A stretch of DNA of 64,000 bases from Heterocephalus glaber (taxonomy: Eukaryota > Chordata > Mammalia > Rodentia > Bathyergidae): positions 1,335,671-1,399,670 of the forward strand of contig NW_004624843.1 of NCBI RefSeq assembly GCF_000247695.1. Reading direction: 5' to 3'. Of this stretch, positions 25,461-37,155 are shown one piece after another. The position numbers and the translations under genes were made by a program. A model generated the notes under the pieces. The model did no database searches. It saw only the letters and a program-made list of their open reading frames with translations, and was not told where the DNA came from. Numbering within the stretch: position 1 is the first letter of the stretch; every line of letters begins with the position of its first letter.

Positions 25461-28430
25461 GCCACTCATGTCTTCTGTTATGGAGATACTTCTTTTTAAA
25501 GAGAGAAAGAAGCAGACAGGGATCTTCCTATTTTACATAGCTTTGTGATTGTGAAAGGGATGTACTTTCTGTATGTATAAAGCAAAGGTCTGGAAGGAAA
25601 TGCACCTCTGAGGTTATCGCTGAGTACATGCAGTTTTTGTGTTCTCTTTTTACAGTCTTATGTGCTATTTTTTTTAAATGTGTGTATGTGAATGTACTAC
25701 ATTTGAAGTCAAGAAAACAGATTTATATAGTAAATCAAGAAATAACCAGTGAAACATTTAGAAATAAGTATTGGATATCCATTGAGAAAATTCACAGTAT
25801 GACCAAAAATACAAAGAGATACATTACACAATTTTAAAATCACCTATGTTCTCACCACTTAGAGATATCCAGGTTTAACAATTTGGAAGTCCTGCTTTCT
25901 CAATTTTTCTTTTATGCATTTGAAGAATTTGAAGTGTAATGACTATGCAGTTAGGTATCCAGTTCCTAATCTGAATTTACCTGGGAAGGGCTTTGACACC
26001 TTCTTACAAAAGCGCTGAGAAAACCAGTAGAGCTGGGGACACCCTGACCTGCTGCTGGCGCAGTGATGCCTTAGCTCCTTGGCTTAATTTATAATTGATG
26101 CAAATCTAGGTGGTTGGTGATACGAATTGTACTTGTGAGTCTGCTAGCTTTAAAACATACGCACACTTCAGTGTTCAAGCCCAAATCATTCCTTTCTCCC
26201 AAACTATAAATTTGAATTCCATTTCCTCATTCAGAAGTAACTACTTTCTTACATGCCGTCTTTTCATAGCCGTGGAAATTCTAACAGATTTCTGTTAGCA
26301 TCACTGTTATTATCATTAGTGCATAACTACACCAAGATGTGCCTTCTACCTGGGAGTGGGGATTATGAGTGGCCTTTATTTATCTTCCCACACTCCTCCT
26401 GTCTTCCCTCTCTGCCACCCAAAGACTTGTGGTCAGGATTCATTAAATACTAGTTTTCTTTCAAAGTGTTTTTTCAGTTGCATTAAAAGTCAAATCACTT
26501 ATATACAGAAGTATTTTTTGTAAATTTTGCTTGTGTCCATTAAGTACCTCCTTATTCTGTACAACCAGATACCCAGACACTGGAATCAAAGTTTGAACGC
26601 TATAGCTATAATATATGCATGCCTTATTTATGGAGTGGAACATCACTGAACATTTAGAATGTGAAAAAGGTCATTTTAGTTATAAATATAAATCAGTTAT
26701 TTTTACACAACAATAAAGATCTTCTGGAAATTCTTATAATTATTTTGTTCAGTTAATGGCTTGCCTATAACCAGCGCTTATTGTTTTCAGTGTCCTTTCC
26801 CCAAAGTATGCCAACAAACTGCAATTGAGTTGAGGAAGACAGACAAAAGCAAGTGCATTAGACTAATTACCTCTAATGGGGAATAAGCATTGAGAGCTGA
26901 TTTTTAATTTGGTTTCTTTGTTTAACTGTCATTTCCTGATACAAACCCAGTTCCCACAGTTTGCTGCGGTCAGTCAGTTTAAGAATTTCCTAATTCAGAA
27001 TCTCAAAGGCAGGAGTAGTTGAAATTGCTTCCTCCCAATGACTGTGAATGTACTGCCCATGGTTCCAAGTTGTACTCAGTAATGGTTAAACCTCCTCATC
27101 ATTTTAAATGCTGGCTTGTAAAGCTCAAACTCAGCAGCGAATGAGTAGATTCAGTAGCATTGGGGCCAGTCTATACATTTGGCACATGTTGTGCTGTGAG
27201 CTTCAGGAGTGAGAGAGATGAGTCCCACAGTGTGCTCCCTGAGATGCAGTGTGGAAGGGATGGATGGCAGGGCAGGGTGCTATCCTTTACCAGTATTAGA
27301 TATTCTTAACAGACTCAGTATTTGATAAAGAAATGTATCACAGCCAGCGGATGTGGTGGCCCAGCTGTAATCCCAGCTCCCTGAGCAGTGGAGGCAGGAG
27401 GGTCCCAAATTCAAGGATAACCTGAGCAGCTCAGTGAGACAGTGTCTCAAAAACTAAAAGGTTGTGAATGTAGCTCAGTGGCAGAGGACTTGCCTGTCAC
27501 GTGCAAGGCCTTGGACTCAATCCCCGATACCAACACATCATTAAAAGGGAATCATTTCTTCCCTTCTCTTCTCATGGGTCAGTACAGTCATTTCCTAATT
27601 TCCTCTCCCATACTTTCGGAAGGACTTTTAAGTGTCTGTTCCACTCAGTACCTAAAATACCTCTTCATTCAGTTCTACATAACATTGCCAGGTTAGGCTT
27701 TCAAAATCCTTTTTCGGTGTCACTCATCACTTCAGATACCTTTCACTGTCGGTCTGTTGCCAAAGGATAGAGGTCGGAGTCGTCAGCATTCACAGTGGAG
27801 CTCCAGGCCTCCGTCCCTGACTTTGCCGATGCCGGCCTGGCTGTGAGTGCTGCTGGCAAGGCCTTTTCTCTGCCACCCTGTACCTGGAATAGCTTTTCTT
27901 CTCGCTTGGCCCAGCCACCGGACCTTTTCCAGATGCCACAGCCCTGAGTGATCTTGCCTCATCAGACCTGCTGCGTTCCTTGGCTCTGCATCCCATGGTT
28001 TCCCCACACCATTAACTAATGTGGCTGGTTCTCAGGTGGTAAGAGAATGTCCTCTTTCACCAGGGACCATGACTGTGTTACTCTCCCTCCTGACAGTACC
28101 TTGAACAGGGCTTTGTCTGGAATGCCGGAACCAGTGAACACTTGCGGATTGGAATACAGAGAAGCTCACTTAGACCGTCAGCAGGTCACCAGGGGCGCAC
28201 TGAAGTGGTTCTTAGAAGTCTACACCATTCATGGAACCGAAAGAACATTCTACCACTCTTTTTAAAGTTTCCCCTACTGTTGCCAAACGGATACACAAAA
28301 TAATTGTTTACTGCTTGAGAATTTCAGCTTTGGTTAATAAAACCATAAACACTTAGTACATAGCCACTGAGGATGCAAGACGTAATAATGCTTCTGGCCA
28401 GTGGGAGAATGAGAAGGGCTCAGCTGGCTG
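25461..28430. other. Space between the two facing genes, left part
   Basis: No exon or RNA gene is recognised. The stretch contains AT-rich sequence and a B1-ID dimer at 27342-27536. If a distal RHBDD1 poly(A) site is used, part of it would be 3' UTR. Short open frames here show no family resemblance. Confidence 0.5.
27342..27536 (+). repeat. B1-ID dimeric SINE
   Basis: The B1 half reads AGCCAGCGGATGTGGTGGCC, TGTAATCCCAGCTCCCTGAG, GGAGGCAGGAGGG. It is joined through GAGACAGTGTCTCAAAAACT to an ID half: GAATGTAGCTCAGTGGCAGA, GGACTTGCC, TCAATCCCCGATACC. This is the cleanest + strand example in the window of the dimer. Confidence 0.85.
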
Positions 28431-28439
28431 GTGGGGTAG

Positions 28440-28920
28440 TGACAGCCTCCGGGTCCGGGTCCGGGTCCGGGCGGCCTCCACACTGTTCTTTCTCCACCTC
28501 GGAGCAGTTTTGCTGCGTGGCTCACCTTGGGTACCTAGGGGCTCCAGAGGCCTCGCGGAAGTGGGCCTTCTGGGTCTCCCCAAAACGCAAAACAATTATC
28601 GAATATCTGCATGCTCAGCAGCGTGGGAGCTAAGTAACAGTAGCCTGCATTTTGTATCTCTGTGGTTGACTTTCGCACCTTTCATCCTTCCATATAACCC
28701 GGGAAGCAGTGGTGCCTGAGCCGGGTACTCACCGGCCGGCTGCTATAATACAGCCCTTGTGCCCTGAGGCCTGGTTTCCTTCTCTCCCACCCTCCGTCAC
28801 TGTCTGCAGAACCGCGCTTCCGGCTTCCCGAGCTCAGAATCCCATCCTCCCGCCCGTACGCTTCCCTCCTGCAGTTCACAGGCCCACCGCGAAGCAGTCC
28901 TCCTGCTCCCTGCGAAGGTA
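28440..28920. other. Short CpG-rich tract with (GGGTCC)n repeat
   Basis: The block is richer in G+C and CpG than its AT-rich neighbours. It opens with about four copies of a hexamer, CCGGGTCCGGGTCCGGG at 28449 onward. It also contains GGCCGGCTGCTATAATACAG near 28735 and CGCCCGTACGCTTCC near 28850. Open frames exist in several phases, as expected of G+C-rich DNA. It may be a small orphan CpG island, an enhancer, or part of a G+C-rich 3' end; the sequence alone does not decide. Confidence 0.35.
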
Positions 28921-31900
28921 GCTTCAGGTAGAGGCCATGCGATAAAGCAGGTTAAAAGAAAAAGTTAATCTACTTTGGCCCAAAAGAAAATAAAGCACAG
29001 TTGTTTTGGGAAAGTCATCACAGACTTTTATATATAATGAACCACATTGTAAATCATAATACAGCAAAGATTTAAGGGTCAGTGGAAAACCAAGCATCTT
29101 GCAAAAGTTACACGTTCAAAGTCTTTAGCTTTATAACCACAGGTTTGAGAAAGGGATGCAATTTATTGGACATGTCTCACATTTTTTTTCTCATGAAGGA
29201 ATCATTAAATATTTAAGCACCACAAATTCAAGCATATGACATGGATGTGGCAGCCAGCTTTGGTGGTTTGAAATGCATTATGCAGAGTTTCTGGCAGATA
29301 ACAGTGACAATTGCAGAATACTGATTTTTAATGTCAATTGTTTGTTCCCTGCAGAACTTACTGATAATGTCCTTGCCAGAAAATGTGATATTTTCTGTAG
29401 TATAGTAACTTTGCACAGCATTCTCCCAAAGATACTACGAATTGACCAGTTAGGTAATTCTAATCAGTAATATATATGCCCTATGAGAATAATTCTGTAT
29501 ACAAAGAACCCAAGAAATATCTTTCATCTTAATTTATTTTAAACAGAAGATATGACCATAACCAATCTATGATGACTGTTATATGCTAGACAGATAGTCT
29601 AACTAATTTTCAACACAAGAGTAGTGTTATGTCTTATAAATGAGGGAAGTAAGTTCAGCGAGTTGGCGGAATTCATCCAGGGTAACGCAGTTGGAAAGTG
29701 ACAAGACCAGATCCACATCTGGGTTCAGCCAACTAAAATCCTCATTGTTCTGCCATTTTGCAGCCATACCAAGTAGAGGTTACAATTATCAACTTATCCC
29801 AGTGAGATGATGTAACACTAATGTAATTTACTGGAACAGAGAAAGGCTTGCTTTATAATAATCTAAAAGAGACTCAATATATCTTTAATAAGATCCAATT
29901 TTTATAGACTATTCCACTGACTATTTTTTAAAGCACGAGCAACTTACGTATGAACTTTGTAGAGCCAGTTTTGCACGAGCAAGCTCTTAAATCCCAAGAG
30001 ACTATAGATTACAATATGAGCTGTCAGGTCGCATTTCAATGAGTTTTCTCTCAGCCAAATCTCTGAAATGTCATCATTTTTGAAATTTCGGTTTATAGAA
30101 AACATCTATTTTGGAGGCAGGGCGGAGGGGGGAGATAAGCTTATCAATTGGCTTTGGGTCAAAAATTGTAATAGATTGTGGGTGTGCGGATATGTTGAAC
30201 ATTCTGATGTTTTGAAGTAAGAAATGATGTCTCCTACTTACCATTTTCCCAATGAGGACCTTATATAGAGAGCTTAACAGCTAATGCCTAATGAAGCTGT
30301 GGAATTGTCACTGAATAAAAGAATGACGTGTTAATACTACGTCCAGTTCTGTGCTAGCACTGGGCATACAAGGACAAGTAAAACATGGTCCCCGCCCTCT
30401 AGGGGCTTTTGTGTTAGCCGGGGAATGAAAGAAGTATTCTGAGACGTTGAGGAAATAATGGAGAAAGAGAGAGAGCCCCATTAATTGTACTGGGAGCAGC
30501 AGGAGTCCAAGTCTCCTCGAGGGAATTCGCATGCATGCATGCCACTAATTCAGTGCCAAGGGGACCTGAGGGAGGACATCCCTGGTGAAAGAGAAGGAGC
30601 AAAGGCACAGAGGTACTGGGAACATCTGCAGAGCTGCACTCAATTCACCGTGACCAGAGGCGATCTCCGTTCACACTGACCTCACCACATGTGAAGGACT
30701 GTCCGAAGATGACCAACTCAGGTTTGAATGGAACTTACGTGACAGCTGGGATGTGAAACTGGATGAACTGATTAGGAGATGCCTACTGCAAGAGGGAGGT
30801 AGATCGGTGGTGTCCAGCGATACCAGATACAGGAGGCTGAGAGGAGGGAGTGTGCACTGGAAGCGATGACTCAGGGCTCTTTGTGGGGAATGAGAGCACA
30901 GCACGGAGGCCCACCTGCACCCAGCGGGCTCCACTCGGCACAAATGGCAGTCCGGAAGGGAACACACCAGTCCTCCAGCAGGGGCCTCAGGAAACCCCAG
31001 CTCAGCAGTCGAGGTGCAATGGACCCAAAAAGAGGGAGAGTCCTTGGGAAATCTGATAAAGGTCATCACTAGTAATGGACTAGGAAAACAGCTGTAAAGC
31101 TTTGCTCATGGCCTTCAAGGAGAACATATATTTTAAAACACATTGCTATATACACAAGTGAAGAAAGTAACTGGACTTCTATTTCAGGAAGTCATTCTTT
31201 CTGTCACGCTGTCATTGTGACCATTTAAAATACTTTCAAAGACAAAAGGCAGGATTCTAACCGTAGAGAGGGCTCCTGTGCTAGTAGTATTTTCAGCTGA
31301 TTTCTGTCCACTGTTCCTGATCACAGTGGAGTGAATTATCCACTTAATTCAGCCCGTTTTTTAAAAAAAATTATTTATAAAGCTTATTAAGATAATACTC
31401 TAATAGGTTAAAGGGCCTAAAATAAGAGCGCAAGGAAGATATATATCTGATAGTCCACTGATCATTCTTAGCTCTTCCAGACAATGTTCTCACAGTATGC
31501 TCGTGATAGACTTTTAGGAGGCTTGAGTTTTGGTACTAGACAAAGGTTTCAGAAATAGAAGAATAATTACAAGTAAAGTAGAAACTGGGTTAAATTTCAG
31601 GCACACTAAACCAATAGAGTGGCCTAAAAAAACTCAAATGGGTCTGTGAACTAGGAAATATTCTGCTACATCAAGAAAATATCTTTTAAAAATGAGAAAA
31701 TACTCTTAAAATAAATGGCCATGAGCTGCTCATAGCAAAACTCATTTGAAATGTATGCTACATAGAAGAACTCATTAGTAATCAAAGTTGAACAAGAAAA
31801 ACATTTCTTGTACACAAAATTTTAATTGAGTTTCTCTCAATTATTTTTAAGTACACTAAAATTACTAAAATGAATGTCACTTTCATGAGTAATTTATTTG

Positions 31901-32934
31901 GTTTTCCCTAAAATGATATTTTCGGTATATGAGGAAGGTGAATTTCCTAAAACAATTCTAACAAATCTTTTGATTTGTAAGCTTAGATCACTGGGCACTT
32001 GGCAAAATAGAAAACTTATCTTTTGCAATTCAAAAACATGTATTCATTGTAAATTCACATCCCTTCTAGAATTTTATAGAAACAACAAATGCCAAATGTC
32101 TATTGCTGCCTTGGTTCAATGCTACCATGAAGTCTAAGAAAGTTTTTTAAATTGTCAAAATGGGATGCTCCTGTATAAACTGATCACGGGAAAATTCAAC
32201 TTGCAGATTGTTTTTTGTATTTTTAAAAAGATGGCTCCAGGCCTTCTTTGGGGCAGGGGAGATGACCCTGACTTAAATAGATCCTCTTACCTAGGTTTAA
32301 TTACGCCGCCCTCAGTTTTCTCCCAAGTGCATAATGATAGCTCTGTCACTTCCCTCTGTGATCTGCCATTATGTACGTGGAGGAAAAGCATGCACTGTAA
32401 GCTACACGGAAGCTCCACAGGTCCTACGGGGAAGGGTGTGAGGTGCTCAGTATGAACCCCATGTGGCTTCAGGCCCATTAGCTCCAAGGACATGTGGGTC
32501 CCCGACTGGGAAAACCCATCTGTTTGGAAGCTCACCACGATGAAGTGTCAATTTTGGGGAATCACTACCTTAATATTCATTAATAGCTTTTAGGCTCCTA
32601 ATCCCCTACTGAATGTATTTTCTTCCATAATTGCTACTTTTCAAAAGGGCTGCCAAAGTAGGCATTTCCATTCTCTGAAAAACGCAGAGGAGAACATGTT
32701 TTATATTCATCTGCGAACCGCTTGTGCTAATGTTGCAGCTCTAGGATACAGAGACTGTGGGCTTTCCTGGCATAATGATCCATTCTGCTTTGAAATGAAC
32801 TGTTAACGCTGGCAGTGCGGAGTTTTTTTCTTTTTGTAATCTCTTTGGGTCATGGTTTTACAACTGTCTAAAGTGCATAGAAAAAATAGATTACAGAGGA
32901 AATTTTGAAATGTTGAAAATCTCTACTTTGGAGT
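28921..32934. other. Region 3' of COL4A4, possibly long 3' UTR
   Basis: The stretch is mostly AT-rich with a MIR copy at 29600-29745, and no exon is seen on either strand. The human COL4A4 messenger has, from memory, a 3' UTR of several kilobases; if that is conserved, much of this interval would be COL4A4 3' UTR on the minus strand. Minus-strand AATAAA signals occur at 31893-31898, near 29534 and at 29162-29167. Confidence 0.4.
29600..29745 (+). repeat. MIR SINE
   Basis: Reads TAAATGAGGGAAGTAAGTTC, then GGGTAACGCAGTTGGAAAGT and CCACATCTGGGTTC, following the MIR core and 3' half in order. Confidence 0.7.
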
Positions 32935-33362
32935 TTCATTTGTTGGCCTATTTATTTTTTCCCGTAAAATCTGTCCAGAACCCCAGTGTACTGTGGAGTA
33001 ATTGACTTCAATTATTTGAGATGCTATTAGCCAATGAATGAAGTTTTCGGTAATGTAATTTGTAATCTGGCCTTTATCCTCTACTTGCTTTCCTGAGAAT
33101 GAGCATATTTTCAAAGAAAGCCTATTTTTCCATCATCCTCAATAAAATACGGTATGTAGATTTCACCTAGATTAGGGATCGAAACAAACCCACGCACGTA
33201 GCCTTGGCTTAATCTGTGAAGCACAGGAGGAGGAGGAAGTAGAGGACTGGGAATAACCGCGCAGCACGAAGTGCGATCTGGGATGAGCACCGTAGAATTT
33301 CTTCGCACAGCCTGGAAGTCGGGACAGTTTCTCCTCACACCTGGCGGTGAATTTCACATTCT
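32930..33362 (-). other. COL4A4: COL4A4 3' UTR, proximal part
   Basis: This is the sequence immediately after the COL4A4 stop on the minus strand. It has no coding continuity with the gene. The end is set provisionally at the first AATAAA signal; the real UTR may extend several kilobases towards 29 kb. Confidence 0.5.
32951..32956 (-). promoter_or_regulatory. Proximal candidate COL4A4 polyadenylation signal
   Basis: TTTATT on the plus strand is AATAAA on the minus strand. It is the nearest canonical signal downstream of the COL4A4 stop, giving a minimum 3' UTR of about 410 bases. Distal signals may also be used. Confidence 0.35.
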
Positions 33363-33626
33363 CTAGCTGTACTTCACGCAGACCTGGCACCTGCTGATCT
33401 TCTGGCGCTGCGCGTAGCCATCTTTTAAGGTGTCTGGTGACGGCGCAGAGGAAAACTGCAAGTCTGGTTTCACCGTGGTCAGCCAGAAGCTGTACTCATT
33501 TGCAAAAACGTGGCAGGTGCCCTGGCGCCCTTGGCATTCGAGGAACGGCGCCGCTCTGAAATCCTGTAGGCAGCTGCCAGGTGACATCAGGGCCTGCCCT
33601 CCTCCTTGGTCCCCAGCTCCTGTGTG
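33363..33626 (-). CDS. COL4A4: COL4A4 last exon: C-terminal half of NC1
   Basis: Coding part of the final exon (exon 48 if numbered as in human). The acceptor reads TTGTTGTCTGGGCAG and the exon starts in phase 0 with His-Thr-Gly. It encodes 87 residues and stops at TAG 33363-33365. Five of the 12 NC1 cysteines lie here, including the SRCQVC pair near the end. The Lys in DTLKDG aligns, from memory, with the lysine (Hyl211) of the sulfilimine cross-link. The text differs from the human alpha-4 end at few places, for example ANEYSFWL and DGYAQRQ. Confidence 0.97.
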   Translation of the reverse strand, partial: HTGAGDQGGGQALMSPGSCLQDFRAAPFLECQGRQGTCHVFANEYSFWLTTVKPDLQFSSAPSPDTLKDGYAQRQKISRCQVCVKYS

Positions 33627-36600
33627 CTGCCCAGACAACAACAAAAAATTAGGGCTCAGACACCCGCAGGCAGCCCAGGTCGAGGCCTGCTTTTGACATT
33701 TTTCCTTAAATGATGCCATCAAGACCAAAACCCAAACTTGGAAGAAGAAAGAAGAGGAAGCATGTTGGGTGGGCGCACAAAGTAGAGCCCATTGCGTGAC
33801 GGCTGGGGCAGATTCCTCCTGTAAATTCTACCAAAGCGCTCAAAAACATTAACAATAAAAAATAACAGCCTGTTTCAACAGACTGGTTTGCAGCATTTTT
33901 TGTGAGCCCACGTCCTGCTGTTGTCCGCTCCGAGAACACACTTACTGGCCCGTCCACCAGAAAGGGTAAGAGCGGGTGCTAGGAGGCAGCAGGCGCCGCG
34001 GTTCAGGGGTGGAGCGCTCACCATCAGGAACGAGTACCCGATCCAGAGGCTCCTCCAGGCCCGGGGACACGGCGGGATGGCCTGGTCCTGGCTGTGCACC
34101 GCCACAGCCTGCGCTGGAGCCTCGCACACGGCGCAGCGGCTCACGTGGGGTCGGATGTCTTCCTCCGACACGGGCGCCATGGGGAGGGGCGCGGCGCTGG
34201 CCAGCCAATAGGACCTGTCGTTCCTCCGGGCGTAGTGGCACACTTGGTGGACGTTGCAGTAGGCAAAGGGCAGCGTGCTGAACACAGGAAGGCAAGATCC
34301 CGCCAGACCTGGAGGGAAGAGGAGACAGGGCTGCGTGGGCAGCTCTTCCCACGTGTGGCGTCGAACACACCTGCTCTGGGCCGTGGTGGCCCCCGCCCAG
34401 CCCTGCTCCATTCGTCCCTCTCTCGTGAGCCCCAGGCCTGCACAGGAGCAGGGACGCATCGGTCCTCAAGGAGCGTGGGTCCAGGACAGAGGCGGGTGAG
34501 CAGACGTGGAAATCCAGCCCGCAAGCCTCGGAAGGAGAAGCCAGGACCTCCCCCAAGCACGGCTGGAAGGAGCTGCTTTACCCGGGACGCAGGATGGAGC
34601 CAGGTGTGGCCATGGCCGTGATGACTCCAAGAAGATGCTGCCTCCCTGGGGCTCAGAGAACTCAAAGCTCAGTGAGGCGCTGGGAGGGCAGTGTGTGTAG
34701 AACTCACTGCCCACTGGCGCCATAGCCTTCCTGCAGCCTCCTGCCTAACCAGCCGTCTAGGAAGGACAGAGTCTGCCAGCGCCCAGACTCTTAAATCCTT
34801 GCCTTGAAACTGCTCCGGGCAGCTCACAAATCTACTAAAGTGGACGGGGAAGCCGGGCAGAGTGGTGCACTTGCAATCTTAGCACTCTGGGAAGCTGAGG
34901 CAGGAGGATCGCAAGCTCCAGCCCAGCCTGGGAAACATAGCGATGTGTGAAACCCTAGCTCAAAAATGAAACAATTAAAATAAATGAGGCTGGAGACGTA
35001 GCTCAGTGCAAAGGTTCTGAATTCAATCCCCAGTGCTACAAAAAGAAAAAGAAAGTAAACAAGGAACACCCAGGGGTGACCCTCAGAACAGTCATGTACG
35101 TTAAAAACAAATGGGAGCAGGGCAGAGAGTTGATGCTGGCACCTTCCTTACAGAACTATCAGGAGCTGCCATGGCCCGACTCTCCCGTAAATAGAGGAAC
35201 CCACCACATCTCATTAAATAATTTACATTTGGAAGTAAAAACTGCATTTTATGCAGTTAAAATAAACCCATCCAGGAAGATTTTTTTTCAACACTTAGGC
35301 CTTCATGCTGAGCTACATCCCCAGTTCTTTATTTTTTGAGGCAGTGTCTCAGCTAAGCGGCTAAGCTGCCCAGGCTGGGCTTGAACCTGTGATCCTCCAG
35401 CCTTAGCCTCCCAGAGTGCTGGGGTTACAGGCACATACCACAGAAGAGTCCTTTCCTAAAAGCAAACAGTAACCAACTGCTACTTGCATATATGAAGACA
35501 ATGTCTAATGCACAGGAAACATTTAAACTGATGGTGGATTTTTTTCTTCTGTTGTATAAAGAGTTCCGAGTTGGAATTCCTCTTCAGGTTTATTTTTAAA
35601 AAATACTTGATATACATGAAAAAAAAAAGCAAGCCAGGTGATAATCATATCTAGAATGAGATTCTTTGGCATCTCATAGATCATAGATGTAACAGAATTA
35701 GTTGGAAATTAGCACAATCTTTTTAAAATAATGTTGATCCCATAAAGACTGGTGATAATTAAGAAGCTCACAGGTCTGTACGCCCAGCCCCACGGTTTTG
35801 CTGCACGCACTGCTGTGGCCAGGGGCCAAGCAGCGTGCCCCTACCGAGGTCCTGGTTGTGTGCTTTCTCCTGCCCTTCCAGGTAGAGCAGGCTGTACCCA
35901 CTCCAGAGCCGGGGCATCCCCATGGGGCAGGCGGGTTCCTCATCCGTTTGGCTGTGGACCACTAGGAGGAAGCCACTGAGGTAGCCAAGCCCACTCCCTT
36001 TGGGGCCAGGGTCGCCAGTTGGACCAGGAGGGCCTGAAAGAATAAAGAAAGAAACACAGTTTAGGGAGTTCTGTTCAACAGCCACCTCTACCCACCTCTG
36101 TCCTGGCTGTATTAGGGATGGAGGGAACAGCAGGAAGCAGGATGCACTTTGGGTTTGACCAACAGTAGATGGAGAATACTCATAAAAGCTTCTTCTGTAA
36201 TGAACATGGAGACCTTTCCCCCTACTACTGGTCCCTAAACAGTACAGCATAACAAATATTTACAAAGCACTTGTATTAGGTGCCACAAGCACACTAGAGG
36301 TTATTTAATGCATATGGGAAGATGTGTGTAGGTCATACACAAATACTATGGCCTTTTCTAGAAGGGACTTGAGTGTCCTGGGATTTTGGCGTCTGCAGGG
36401 ATTCCCGGAGAGGAGACTGTGTTTGATCCATCCAACTTCTGGGTGCGGGGGTCACATTAGCAGGAAAATCCTTGCCCTCTGCAAGTTTGCATTTCACTCA
36501 AGGAAGAGAAGTGACAACAAGCATAGCAGAAAGGGAAATTATGACACAGTCAAAGTACTGACAGGAAAAGGGCTGGAAGAAGATAATGGCAGAGCCCAAG

Positions 36601-37121
36601 TGTGGGCTCCCTGCCCTCCCAGACTGTGTGGGGAGCAGGTGATTCTCAAAGCTGCTCCTCCTTACACCTGCCAGCCCAGCACACGGTCGGTTCCATTCTG
36701 AGGAGGGCCAGGGCTTGGGACCCATGTGCACAACTTTACATCTCTTCTTTGATAAGGGACAGGAGAAGCAGGAAGACCTGGCTAGCTCTACATTCTTGTT
36801 GGCAAATGAGAAGTGAGCAGTTGTATGAAATACAACCAAGGTCTGTGTCCCTGACACTGCTAGGGGCCGCCCCACTGACAAAGGCCACCAATCACTTCTT
36901 CTTCGAGAGCAAGAGGACATCGGACTTTGAAATGAAAAGGCCTTTTGTGTCTGGGAGACTGGCGGCTCGATCCATCTACACCATAAACCACAGATTACAA
37001 AGTGGAGGCCTGCAGGCTGAGTCAGGTCTATCTGTGGTTTTGTTTGACCTGGCAAGATTTACAATTTGAAATTTTAGACTTGACAAAAAGAGTGTAGAGC
37101 ACAGTGGGTCTAACGTGTGTG

Positions 37122-37155
<34 letters not shown>

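Larger units (their letters stand above)
34309..35844 (-). other. COL4A4: COL4A4 intron with SINEs
   Basis: A 1.5-kb intron with donor GTAGGG. G+C-rich sequence near the exon-47 side carries overlapping long open frames that are shadows of composition. Two B1-ID dimers are present at 34851-35054 and 35281-35441. Confidence 0.85.

Noticed and set aside
30671..31069. 132-codon minus-strand frame with serine-rich C-terminus
   Set aside because: Lies in the possible 3' UTR region of COL4A4, overlaps three plus-strand frames, and shows no gene-like features.
33942..34665. Several 170-204 codon open frames on both strands over the NC1 exon
   Set aside because: They overlap the real COL4A4 exon in other frames and owe their length to the high G+C content; only the NC1 frame has family motifs and fitting splice sites.
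36498..37069. 185- and 155-codon open frames on opposite strands
   Set aside because: They lie in an intron, overlap each other antiparallel, and show no domain, signal peptide or compositional bias of a gene.
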